DNA of 5,996 nt from Planctomycetota bacterium (lineage in GTDB: Bacteria; Planctomycetota; Phycisphaerae; UBA1845; CAIVHJ01): positions 1 to 5,996 of the forward strand of contig JADFJZ010000113.1 in the NCBI GenBank assembly GCA_022565195.1, in the 5' to 3' direction. The position numbers and the translations under genes were made by a program. This document shows, piece after piece, positions 1-5,996 of the stretch (position 1 is the first letter of the stretch; every line of letters starts with the position of its first letter). The notes under the pieces were generated by a model. It was not told the origin of the DNA, did no database searches, and saw only the letters and a program-made list of their open reading frames with translations.

Positions 1-404
1 TCCGCGTCCATGAGTCCGACGCTCGCGCCTTCACGCTGCAATCCGATGGCCAGCAGAACCGCGATGGTGCTCTTGCCCACGCCGCCCTTGCCCGCTCCCA
101 CCGCGATGACGTTCTTGACGCCGGGTAGCTTGCTTTGAGTCTGCTTGTTGGCCCGAACTTGAGCGCTCCATTCGAGTTCAACCTCGCGCACGCCGTCGAG
201 GCGTTTCACAGCCTCGGTCACGTCATTCTTGATAGTGTCTTTCAACGGGCACGCCGGCGTGGTCAGCTCGACATGCACTTTCACCAGGCCGTCACAAATG
301 GCCACGTTCTTGATCATGTTCAGCGTCACCAGATCCTTGTGCAGCTCCGGATCGTTCACGGTCCGCAGTTGGTCCAGGACGTCTTCTTTCGTCACTTGAG
401 GCAT
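1..404 (-). CDS. mrp: Mrp/NBP35 (ApbC) family Fe-S cluster carrier ATPase, 5' part only
   Basis: Cytosolic P-loop ATPase that binds and delivers Fe-S clusters (family knowledge). Only the first 134 codons are visible; the gene runs off the left edge. Residues 1-85 form a MIP18/DUF59-type domain: it opens MPQVTKEDVLDQLRTVNDPE and contains TTPACPLKD with the conserved Cys at residue 52. After a short linker comes the deviant Walker A GKGGVGKST (about residues 105-113), and the visible end, GLMDAD, is the usual start of the next conserved segment. The C-terminal CxxC that holds the cluster would lie outside the window. The ATG at 404-402 is supported by GGAGA 7 nt upstream. The gene lies on the same strand as the ferritin-like gene but is separated from it by 246 bp containing a palindromic element, so it is probably transcribed separately. 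The family call is secure; the exact substrate is unknown. Confidence 0.95.
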   Translation of the reverse strand, partial: MPQVTKEDVLDQLRTVNDPELHKDLVTLNMIKNVAICDGLVKVHVELTTPACPLKDTIKNDVTEAVKRLDGVREVELEWSAQVRANKQTQSKLPGVKNVIAVGAGKGGVGKSTIAVLLAIGLQREGASVGLMDA

Positions 405-425
405 CTCTTCGTCTCCAGATCGATC

Positions 426-452
426 GCCCGACGGGCCGGTCGGCCCTCGGGC
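426..452 (-). promoter_or_regulatory. strong hairpin in the mrp leader, next to the ribosome binding site
   Basis: GCCCGA(426-431)-C-GGGCCG(433-438) pairs with CGGCCC(441-446)-TCGGGC(447-452). The stem is nearly perfect, about 11-12 bp, with one bulged C and a tiny loop. It ends about 10 nt from the GGAGA ribosome binding site of mrp (412-416). No T-tract follows on either strand, so it is not a canonical intrinsic terminator. It could limit read-through from the upstream genes or influence mrp translation; both roles are inference. Further upstream, 480-485 reads TATAGT on the minus strand, a possible -10, but no acceptable -35 goes with it. Confidence 0.55.
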
Positions 453-516
453 ACAGCCTGATTGATGTTGCGTCGGCGTACTATAGCGCATTTGCAGCCG
501 GCGGACTACCAGTCGT

Positions 517-604
517 TGTCTGAAAACTCCGGTTTCGTAGCGGCCGACCTCTGTGTCGGCCGTCGGTCGGCAGGGACGCCGACCGCTACAGGAATTTTCA
601 GACA
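517..604. repeat. REP-doublet (REPIN/BIME-like) palindromic element
   Basis: The ends are TGTCTGAAAACTCC (517-530) and GGAATTTTCAGACA (591-604), a 14-nt inverted repeat with one mismatch. Inside are two back-to-back units of identical geometry. GTAG (537-540) is followed directly by a hairpin, CGGCCGAC-ctctgt-GTCGGCCG (541-562). One base later comes a second hairpin, CGGTCGGC-agggac-GCCGACCG (564-585), followed by CTAC (586-589), which is GTAG on the other strand. GTAG at the 5' foot of a hairpin is the known signature of REP sequences mobilised by RAYT (TnpA-REP) transposases, and an inverted pair makes a REPIN. The element lies 46 bp past the stop of the ferritin-like gene, a usual REP location, where it could also act as a transcript 3' end. 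Copy number in the genome cannot be seen here, so calling it a family is inference. Confidence 0.72.
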
Positions 605-650
605 GGCCAAGTCGTCGCCAAGAGCAGCTACCCGCGCCCGTTGCAGCTTC

Positions 651-1133
651 TTAGGGGATGTCGATGTTGTTTTCTGCGGCGAGTTGAAGCAATCGTTTGT
701 GGTGAGTGACACCCTCATCGGCCAGTTCCTGGAAAATGGCCTTCACGTCAGGCTGGTCAGTGTGACGCTCCATTTGACGGTAGAATCGGGCAGTCATGGC
801 CTCTGAGGCAACGACGCCACGAACCGCGTCCTCGAAGGACTGGCGGTCGGTGATGTTCAATGACCTCGGGCCGCCCTCGACGACTTGCTTTTCTTCGGGG
901 CTGAGGACGAAATCCGAACCTGGATAATGCTTATCGAGCAGGGCCCGCAGCCGACTCCGATGCTCCTGCTCTTCGGCCACCATTTCGCGGAATTCCCGGC
1001 GATCCTGCTCCCGCTCGGCCTTGTCCGCCAGTTGCAGGTAGCAGTAAGCAGCCATGTCCTCGCCGTAGCACCCGAGAGTCAGCGCCTTGGCGGTCTCCAT
1101 CGTCGACAGCAATTCCTCGCGCGACTTGCTCAT
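651..1133 (-). CDS. rubrerythrin/ferritin-like diiron domain protein
   Basis: A 160-residue four-helix-bundle protein of the rubrerythrin/ferritin-like superfamily. These proteins bind two iron atoms and usually act on peroxide, oxygen or iron (family knowledge); the substrate here is unknown. Helix pair 1 carries GED (Glu25) and EEQEH (Glu55, His58). Helix pair 2 carries ASEAMTARFY (Glu111) and ADEGVTHH (Glu140, His144), giving the expected pseudo-twofold ligand pattern. There is no rubredoxin domain (no CxxC pairs), signal peptide or membrane segment, so it is probably cytosolic. Cys22 and Cys31 are the only cysteines. In the second half the Glu-to-His spacing is ExxxH, where ExxH is common. 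The ATG at 1133 has no clear Shine-Dalgarno, and an in-frame stop lies only about nine codons upstream, so no longer start exists. It begins 43 nt after the dsbD stop with no terminator between, which suggests cotranscription with dsbD and possibly reinitiation. Confidence 0.88.
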   Translation of the reverse strand: MSKSREELLSTMETAKALTLGCYGEDMAAYCYLQLADKAEREQDRREFREMVAEEQEHRSRLRALLDKHYPGSDFVLSPEEKQVVEGGPRSLNITDRQSFEDAVRGVVASEAMTARFYRQMERHTDQPDVKAIFQELADEGVTHHKRLLQLAAENNIDIP

Positions 1134-1176
1134 GTGGACTGATGTACCACAAGTCGATCAGATGGGCAAGAATGGA

Positions 1177-3795
1177 TCAAGGCCCAAAGGCCAGCCCATC
1201 CGCTGCGCTGCAGGATTGGGCGAGTTGCTCCAGCAGATACTTCTTCGACAGCGCGATTTCGAGCACAATCGGATCGTTCGGCCGATCTGGGCGGTAAATC
1301 AGATTCATCGGCACCGCCACTCGGCCATGTTTCTTCAATTCCTCGAAGATCGCTTCGTCACCCGTCGAAAAGTCGGCCTGCAAGGCCACCACGCCGCACG
1401 CTTCCATTTTCGCCCGCACCTCGGGCGTATCGATGGCGAATTTCTTATTCAGTTTGCACGTCGTGCAGTAGCCCGCAGTGAAATCGACGAAGACTGTCTT
1501 GCCATCTCGCACGGCCTGCTCAACAGCCTCGGGAGACCAAAGCTCCCACGGTACGTGATCCTTCCAGCTCTTATCTTTTTCGGTCCTGCCCATCGCGATC
1601 CGTCGCAACTCCTCTTGCGCGTCCATAGCCGGGCCAATGGGGTAGTTGAGGCCGTAAATAACCGATGCAGCGAGCGCGATGACCGCGATGGCACTGCCAC
1701 GATAGCGCCAGCGCAGGGCCGCGGACATAGTCATGCTGATCTTGCCCCACAGCCAACATCCAAACGCGATCGCCACGAAAAACACCAACGTCCATTCAAG
1801 TCCTTCGGCGCCGATTTGAGTGACGAGCGGATGGATCAGCCAGACAACCATGCCCAGCAGCATGAATCCCATGACCCGCTCGAAGGTGATCATCCAATTG
1901 CCGGGCTTCGGAAGGAAGCTCAACCAATTCGGGTAGGCGCCCAGCAGGACGTATGGAGATGCCATGCCCAGCCCCATGAACAGAAACGCGAACAGCGCGA
2001 TGCTCGGCGGTTGCTGCGTGGCCCAGGTAAACGCGCCGACCAACAAAGGCCCGGTACAGGCAAAGCCCAAAACGGGGGCGAGCATTCCCTTGCCGAATGA
2101 AGTTGCAATGCCCTCTTGCCCGATGCGGGCATCGAGTTTGGCAGCAGCGTCAGGCGCCTTCAATGTATAGACGCCGAGCATGCTCAAGGCCAGGGCCATG
2201 ACAACAGCACCAAGCCCGATCACGACCACCGGGAACTGCAAGACGTTGTTCCCGGCTGCGGCAAGGAAGCCAAGTACCACGAAGAACAGAATGACGCCGA
2301 TGCCGAATGACACGCCCAGGGCCAATGTTCGGCGGCGCGACTCGTGGGCCTGCTGCACGAAGCCCAAGACCTTGATCGACAGCAATGGCAACACACAGGG
2401 CGTGGCGTTGAGAATCAACCCATAAAGAAAGCAGGCGACCAGCAGACCGGCTATTCCGAACCGTCTCAGAAAATCCTCGAGTCCCCCGGATGACGCACTG
2501 CCGCCTGATGGCGTCTGTGCGTCCGGCGCACTGCTTGCTTGTGCCTCGACGCCTTCATCGCCTGCGATCTCCGATTCGGCTTCTTCGGCGGTGGGAAGCG
2601 CGACAGCAGTTGCTGCCGTGTCTTGTGTTTTGGGGGCCAGGCCGGTCAGGTTCTTGCCGGAAAGCCCCTCGACACCGAGTCGTGCGCGCGGGTTATCGGC
2701 GAACGCGGTATCGGCCTTCTCCGCTGGCGCATGTGGTGGTTCCTTGGCAGGTGCCGCAGCGCCGAAAAACTTCTGAGATGCCGACTGGACTGGATCGCCC
2801 TCTTTGCCGACGGGCACCTCGATTTCCCAGGAGATGTTCTGCGGGCGGTAGCATTGCCCTTTGTCGTTGCAAGCTTGATAGCGCACCACACCCGCGAAGC
2901 GCACCGATTCGCCCGCCAGACTGTCCTCTGCCACGCCATCGACGCGAATCACGACCCGGCCGCCGTACTCGGCCACCTTAAGATTGCCGGGGAGCGAGCG
3001 GACCTTATGTTTGGGAAATTGCGGGTGGCCCAACGTCACGCCGTTGGTCGGTTCCACGAAGACATCCGTGGCGATGAAGCCGGCCGACAGCGGCGTGTGG
3101 GATTGAATGTGGTTGCCCTGCTCCACATTGATCACGACCGCCAGCTTGAACTTGTCTTTCGGCCTGATTCTATCCACGCTCACGACAGGTTTGATTTTTA
3201 CGTATTTGGCTTCGCTGAGAGCCTGTGGGAAATGCCGCCGGGCTGTTGCGAAAAATTTTTCATTAGCGGGTTCTGCCTGCGCATTGGAATCAACGACGGG
3301 CAGGCTCAGGCTGAAGGGCTTGGTCATTCTGATGCACTGCACCTTGCAGACCAGCAGGAGCATCTCGCCTTTCAGCTCGACTTGAGTCCCCGGTTTGAGA
3401 TCGGCCGGCGGCGTAAGGGTCGTTGTGAGAATCGGTTGACCCTCATGGATGTAGGTGATGATGTCGCCGGGCGATTCGTGGCGCTTCGGGACGGGGTGCT
3501 CAAGAGCAGTGGTCTCGAATCCGTCTGGAAGCTGCCAATTCACATCGGGCGGCAAGCCCGCGTCGCCCGCGTTCTTCCAGTAAGTGTGCCAGGCCTTTTC
3601 GATGTCGATTTGGAAAGCGATCTCGAAGGGTCGGCCCGGCTGGACGGCCGTGACGCTGGCATAGGGCGTGACCGTCACCGTCGGTGGCGCGGCCTGAGTT
3701 GCCGGCACCAATGCCCACCCCCAGACGAACAACGTACACAATCCGGATGATTTTCCGAGGTGAATGCCGAAGAGACTACTTCTCTGCCTGTTCAT
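1177..3795 (-). CDS. dsbD: DsbD-family thiol:disulfide interchange protein with signal peptide, duplicated N-terminal domain, CcdA-like membrane domain and C-terminal thioredoxin domain
   Basis: 872 residues; E. coli DsbD has about 565. DsbD carries electrons from cytosolic thioredoxin across the inner membrane to periplasmic thiol proteins (family knowledge). Residues 1-35 look like a signal peptide ending ATQA. Two DsbD-alpha/ScsB-like beta domains follow: residues 38-167, with WHTYWKNAGDAGLP and the pair Cys150/Cys154 (CKVQC), and residues 195-330, with the pair Cys309/Cys315 (CNDKGQC) similar to E. coli DsbD-alpha. Residues 340-437 are an Ala/Pro/Glu/Ser-rich linker. About eight membrane segments span residues 445-716, with the two CcdA-type cysteines in ATPCVLPLL (Cys467) and FACTGPLL (Cys580). 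Residues 745-862 form a thioredoxin domain with CTTC (777-780) and a likely cis-Pro in VAVPMN (Pro829). The ATG at 3795 follows AAAGGA (3805-3810) with a 9-nt spacer. All six cysteines of the electron-relay scheme are present, plus an extra pair. Confidence 0.95.
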   Translation of the reverse strand: MNRQRSSLFGIHLGKSSGLCTLFVWGWALVPATQAAPPTVTVTPYASVTAVQPGRPFEIAFQIDIEKAWHTYWKNAGDAGLPPDVNWQLPDGFETTALEHPVPKRHESPGDIITYIHEGQPILTTTLTPPADLKPGTQVELKGEMLLLVCKVQCIRMTKPFSLSLPVVDSNAQAEPANEKFFATARRHFPQALSEAKYVKIKPVVSVDRIRPKDKFKLAVVINVEQGNHIQSHTPLSAGFIATDVFVEPTNGVTLGHPQFPKHKVRSLPGNLKVAEYGGRVVIRVDGVAEDSLAGESVRFAGVVRYQACNDKGQCYRPQNISWEIEVPVGKEGDPVQSASQKFFGAAAPAKEPPHAPAEKADTAFADNPRARLGVEGLSGKNLTGLAPKTQDTAATAVALPTAEEAESEIAGDEGVEAQASSAPDAQTPSGGSASSGGLEDFLRRFGIAGLLVACFLYGLILNATPCVLPLLSIKVLGFVQQAHESRRRTLALGVSFGIGVILFFVVLGFLAAAGNNVLQFPVVVIGLGAVVMALALSMLGVYTLKAPDAAAKLDARIGQEGIATSFGKGMLAPVLGFACTGPLLVGAFTWATQQPPSIALFAFLFMGLGMASPYVLLGAYPNWLSFLPKPGNWMITFERVMGFMLLGMVVWLIHPLVTQIGAEGLEWTLVFFVAIAFGCWLWGKISMTMSAALRWRYRGSAIAVIALAASVIYGLNYPIGPAMDAQEELRRIAMGRTEKDKSWKDHVPWELWSPEAVEQAVRDGKTVFVDFTAGYCTTCKLNKKFAIDTPEVRAKMEACGVVALQADFSTGDEAIFEELKKHGRVAVPMNLIYRPDRPNDPIVLEIALSKKYLLEQLAQSCSAADGLAFGP

Positions 3796-3837
3796 TGGCG
3801 ATCATCCTTTTCTGGTGGCGTGGCGGCGGCTCGGCCC

Positions 3838-3865
3838 ATTATCTGCTCAAGTCAATCCGCCGCAA
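3838..3865 (-). promoter_or_regulatory. putative dsbD promoter
   Basis: On the minus strand, TTGCGG (3865-3860) is followed after 16 nt by GATAAT (3843-3838), a 5/6 match to the sigma70 -10 box. The predicted start near 3831 would leave a leader of about 35 nt that includes the AAAGGA ribosome binding site. The -35 is only partly consensus, and the promoter rules of this organism are unknown. Confidence 0.4.
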
Positions 3866-3910
3866 TTGATATAACCTCTTGTGAGAAGGTCAGTTTCGTC
3901 AAATACAGTC

Positions 3911-3938
3911 GCCATTTTCCCTTGACAGCTACAATGGC
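3911..3938. promoter_or_regulatory. operator-like dyad spanning the rny-side -35 box
   Basis: GCCATT (3911-3916) and AATGGC (3933-3938) form a perfect 6-bp inverted repeat with a 16-bp spacer, bracketing the TTGACA at 3922-3927. The half-sites are 22 bp apart from start to start, about two helical turns, as expected for a dimeric regulator binding one DNA face. A short match like this can also occur by chance. Confidence 0.3.
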
Positions 3939-3951
3939 AACACTGTACTAT
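3922..3951 (+). promoter_or_regulatory. near-consensus sigma70-type promoter directed toward rny
   Basis: A perfect TTGACA (3922-3927) is followed after 18 nt by TACTAT (3946-3951), with TG just before the -10 (3944-3945). The predicted start is near 3957-3960. The next gene in this direction is rny at 4542, so either rny has a leader of about 580 nt or the promoter makes a separate small RNA. It is divergent from the putative dsbD promoter. Confidence 0.6.
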
Positions 3952-3970
3952 AGATCGAGAATCGACCAAC

Positions 3971-3986
3971 GCGTCCCCAAGGACGC
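3971..3986 (+). promoter_or_regulatory. hairpin at the predicted 5' end of the rightward transcript
   Basis: GCGTCC (3971-3976) and GGACGC (3981-3986) form a perfect 6-bp stem around CCAA. It lies about 12 nt after the predicted transcription start. A 5'-terminal hairpin can protect an RNA from 5'-end-dependent decay. The following sequence is AT-rich but has no T-run, so it is not a convincing terminator. Confidence 0.35.
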
Positions 3987-4242
3987 ACGTTATTTATAAA
4001 CTAGATGCCTTACGGCTGCCATTTTCTTTCATAAATAGATCGAATCTGGGCGGCGAGGTGGCGTTGAACAAGGAGTATCGGTCTGTAGCATCGCCCACCC
4101 TGGACGGGACTGGCGAGTGTGATTGCCGAGTAACAGTTGCAGATATGCACGACTCAAGTGCTTGCACGGAAATTCGTAAGTAGCTTCTCCAAAAATGCTT
4201 ATGTTGATTTGGAACACAATCGTTCCCGGCGTGATTGCCGTG

Positions 4243-4280
4243 GGGAGATTTCGGGTGGGACGAGGGCACTATCTCCCTCG
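4243..4280 (+). promoter_or_regulatory. mutually exclusive hairpins in the rny leader (site 1)
   Basis: CGAGGG (4261-4266) pairs perfectly with CCCTCG (4275-4280) around an 8-nt loop. Alternatively, GGGAGAT (4243-4249) pairs with ATCTCCC (4271-4277). Both pairings use CCC at 4275-4277, so they cannot form together. This resembles a switch, but no ligand-binding core or T-tract was recognised. Confidence 0.3.
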
Positions 4281-4475
4281 CGGCTCCATGAACCCGCGCA
4301 GTCACTGACGACCTGACTACTTGCGATTCCAATCGGTTTCCCCGCCCTCGCCAGGCATGACTCCCCGCGGTGTTTTCTACGGGTTTCGGCCATGTCCAGG
4401 CTGTTTTCTTGTTCGCGCATTCGTAATTCGCTTTTGGCTAACAAATCGATTGGCGGTTTGGGCCGGGCTACATTT

Positions 4476-4509
4476 GAACTCTGGCGCTTCGAGTTTGCTT
4501 CAGAACTCG
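4476..4509 (+). promoter_or_regulatory. mutually exclusive hairpins just upstream of the rny start (site 2)
   Basis: GAACTC occurs at 4476-4481 and again at 4503-4508, with CGAGTT (4490-4495) between them. The middle segment can pair with the first copy (6 bp including one G-U) or with AACTCG (4504-4509; 6 bp, 8-nt loop), but not with both. The structure ends about 13 nt before the AAGGG (4524-4528) that may serve rny. Confidence 0.3.
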
Positions 4510-4541
4510 TGGCTCCGGAATAGAAGGGCTCTTAACGACCA

Positions 4542-5996
4542 ATGATACTAATGGAGATCCCATACTGGGGGTTCTTGCTGGGCATGGCCTTGGGGCTGGG
4601 GCTCGGGTTCATTGTGTTGACGCTCTTGCATCGGACGCGGCTGAAGACACTGCAGCAGCACGGAAGCGAGATCGTCACCTTGGCCGAGAAGCAGGCCAAG
4701 ATCATCGTCCACGATGCGCAAGTCCAGGCGAAAGAAGAGTACATCAAGCAGCAGGAACAGTTCAAGGCCGAGACCACGGAGACGCGAGCCGAACTGCGGT
4801 CCATCGAGAAACGCGTCTCGAAGCGCGAAGATAACCTCGAAGCCAAGCTGGATACGCTCCAATCCAAAGAAAAGAAGCTCGAGCAGGCGGATCGTCGCCT
4901 GGCCGACCGCTCCAAAGCGATCGAACAGAAAGAGGCCGAAACCAACAAGACTCTGGAAGAGCAGAAGATCCAACTGCTGCGCATATCCGGCTTCGATATG
5001 GAAACGGCCAAGAAAACAGTGCTCAGTCACCTTGAAGACGAAATGCAGCAAGAGTGCGGGCAGATGATCGAGAAGATGGTCAACGAAGCGAAGGAGACTG
5101 CTGAAGAGAAATCGCGAGAAATCGTCATCACCGCCATCCAGCGATATGCCGCGGCGCACACCTCCAGCAGTGTGGCGCGCACGGTTGATGTGCCCTCGGA
5201 CCAAATGAAAGGCCGGGTCATCGGCAGAGAGGGTCGCAACATCCGCGCTTTCGAAAAGGCGACCGGCGTTGACGTGATCGTCGACGACACGCCCGGAGTA
5301 GTCATTGTGTCGGCCTTTGACAATGTCCGCCGGGAGATCGCCAAGCTTTCGCTGGAAAAACTGATTCAGGACGGCCGTATTCATCCATCGCGGATTGAGG
5401 AAGTTGTCGGGGAAACTGAAAAGGAAATGGGTGAGCACATTCGCCGGCTCGGGCAAGAGGCGGCTCAGGAAGCCGGCGTCCCGTCGCTGCACGAGAAGGT
5501 CATCGAATTAATGGGCCGGTTGAATTTCCGCGTCAGTTACAGCCAGAACGTGCGCCGGCATTCGATCGAAGTCGCCTATTTGACCGGCATGCTGGCCGAT
5601 CTACTGGGGCTGGACGGAACACTGGCCAGGCGCTGCGGATTTCTGCACGACATTGGAAAGGCTGCCGACCATGAAATGGAAGGCGGGCACCCCACCATCG
5701 GCGCTGATTTGCTGAAGCGTTACGGTGAACAGGACGAGGTCGTGCACGCCGCCCGCGGTCATCACGACGATATCCGTGTGGAGTACCCGTATACGGTCCT
5801 GGTAGCGGCGGCCGATGCCATCTCCGCAGCGCGCCCCGGAGCACGCCGCGAAACATTGGAGAAGTATGTCCGCCGGCTGGAAGAGCTGGAAGCGCTGGCC
5901 TGTGGGTTTCCCGGCGTCGACCAATCGTATGCGATACAGGCGGGACGCGAGATCCGCGTCATCGTCGATTCCAAGCGGCCCAACGATCGGGAAGCC
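4542..5996 (+). CDS. rny: ribonuclease Y, lacking only its C-terminal end at the window edge
   Basis: Membrane-anchored endoribonuclease that initiates mRNA turnover (family knowledge). 485 codons are visible; the B. subtilis protein has about 520, so roughly 35 are missing. Residues 8-29 form one transmembrane anchor ([21 protein letters not shown]). Residues 30-200 are a charged Glu/Lys/Gln-rich coiled coil. Residues 212-280 are the KH RNA-binding domain with GREG (228-231) and [12 protein letters not shown]. The HD phosphodiesterase domain has [10 protein letters not shown] (His340), FLHDIGK (His369, Asp370), GGHP (His383), RGHHDD (407-408) and [13 protein letters not shown] (Asp425), so its metal ligands look intact. 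The end, [12 protein letters not shown], is also canonical. ATG at 4542 is chosen because AAGGG lies 13 nt upstream; ATG at 4551, three codons in, is possible. The gene is divergent from dsbD. Confidence 0.96.
   Translation, partial: MILMEIPYWGFLLGMALGLGLGFIVLTLLHRTRLKTLQQHGSEIVTLAEKQAKIIVHDAQVQAKEEYIKQQEQFKAETTETRAELRSIEKRVSKREDNLEAKLDTLQSKEKKLEQADRRLADRSKAIEQKEAETNKTLEEQKIQLLRISGFDMETAKKTVLSHLEDEMQQECGQMIEKMVNEAKETAEEKSREIVITAIQRYAAAHTSSSVARTVDVPSDQMKGRVIGREGRNIRAFEKATGVDVIVDDTPGVVIVSAFDNVRREIAKLSLEKLIQDGRIHPSRIEEVVGETEKEMGEHIRRLGQEAAQEAGVPSLHEKVIELMGRLNFRVSYSQNVRRHSIEVAYLTGMLADLLGLDGTLARRCGFLHDIGKAADHEMEGGHPTIGADLLKRYGEQDEVVHAARGHHDDIRVEYPYTVLVAAADAISAARPGARRETLEKYVRRLEELEALACGFPGVDQSYAIQAGREIRVIVDSKRPNDREA

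Larger units (their letters stand above)
3958..4541 (+). other. long non-coding stretch: candidate rny leader or unrecognised small RNA
   Basis: These 584 bp between the rightward promoter and rny contain no convincing gene. Open frames here are short, lack ribosome binding sites and have unremarkable composition. I looked for tRNA, tmRNA, SRP RNA, RNase P RNA and 6S RNA signatures and recognised none. There are several small hairpins: GGAAC-acaatc-GTTCC (4211-4226), CGGC-gtgatt-GCCG (4227-4240), and GGTGGCG near 4057-4063 facing CGCCCACC near 4092-4099. GTGATTGCCG occurs twice exactly (4119-4128 and 4231-4240). A long structured leader on an mRNA-decay nuclease gene would fit feedback control, by analogy with the E. 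coli rne leader; this is inference. Confidence 0.4.

Noticed and set aside
478..486. GTACTATAG, identical to the -10 region of the rny-side promoter (3945-3953)
   Set aside because: On the plus strand there is no -35 at a workable distance; on the minus strand TATAGT could be an mrp -10 but also lacks a -35. Treated as chance or a weak promoter.
1087..2100. 337-codon open frame on the plus strand
   Set aside because: Antisense to the dsbD 3' half and the start of the ferritin-like gene; low-complexity His/Arg/Gln-rich translation and no ribosome binding site.
2539..3750. 403-codon open frame on the plus strand
   Set aside because: It lies entirely antisense to dsbD, whose domains and cysteine motifs are unmistakable; its translation has no recognisable motif. 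It is a shadow of a GC-rich gene.
4036..4046. TAGATCGAATC, resembling a tRNA T-arm
   Set aside because: No acceptor stem, anticodon arm or D-arm at suitable distances on either strand.
4195..4308. Short plus-strand open frame (37 codons, MLMLIWNTIVPG...)
   Set aside because: Slightly hydrophobic start but no ribosome binding site and no family recognised. It would need conservation in relatives before being called a gene.
4199..4444. 81-codon minus-strand open frame in the rny-dsbD gap
   Set aside because: No Shine-Dalgarno, no recognisable motif, and it overlaps the predicted rny leader structures; length is within chance expectation.
4548..5492. 314-codon open frame on the minus strand
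   Set aside because: It is antisense to rny, which has a complete anchor, KH and HD pattern. The Leu/Phe/Asp-rich translation is the mirror of the Glu/Lys-rich coiled coil.

Overview
The window holds four protein-coding genes, two of them cut by the window edges. They suggest a diderm (Gram-negative-type), fairly GC-rich bacterium. Three things point to a diderm that is not a typical enterobacterium: a full-length RNase Y, a very long DsbD with a signal peptide and periplasmic-type domains, and a REP-like palindromic element. A planctomycete is my best guess, but that is inference from gene architecture and style and is not proven by any marker here.

Layout. On the minus strand, reading right to left: dsbD (3795-1177), an 872-residue transmembrane thiol:disulfide reductase; then, 43 nt downstream, a 160-residue rubrerythrin/ferritin-like diiron protein (1133-651), probably in the same transcript; then a 246-bp intergenic region; then the 5' part of an Mrp/NBP35-type Fe-S carrier ATPase (404-1, continuing off the left edge). 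The intergenic region contains an 88-bp palindromic element (517-604). It consists of two inverted GTAG-hairpin units inside near-perfect 14-nt arms, which is the architecture of a REP doublet (REPIN/BIME). A second strong hairpin (426-452) sits just upstream of the mrp ribosome binding site.

On the plus strand, rny (RNase Y) starts at 4542 and runs off the right edge, lacking only its last few tens of residues. It is divergent from dsbD across a 746-bp gap. Near the dsbD end of the gap there is a plausible leftward promoter for dsbD and, further right, a near-consensus rightward sigma70-type promoter (TTGACA-18-TACTAT). If the rightward promoter drives rny, the mRNA has a leader of about 580 nt that carries several hairpins, including two sets of mutually exclusive ones. 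The leader could instead contain an undescribed small RNA.

How the genes fit together: the leftward genes all concern redox or iron (periplasmic disulfide reduction, a diiron protein, Fe-S cluster transfer), while rny is the membrane-anchored endonuclease that initiates mRNA decay. I found no CRISPR array, tRNA, rRNA, transposase or defence system. The non-coding architecture (the REP doublet and the rny leader) is the least explained material in the window.
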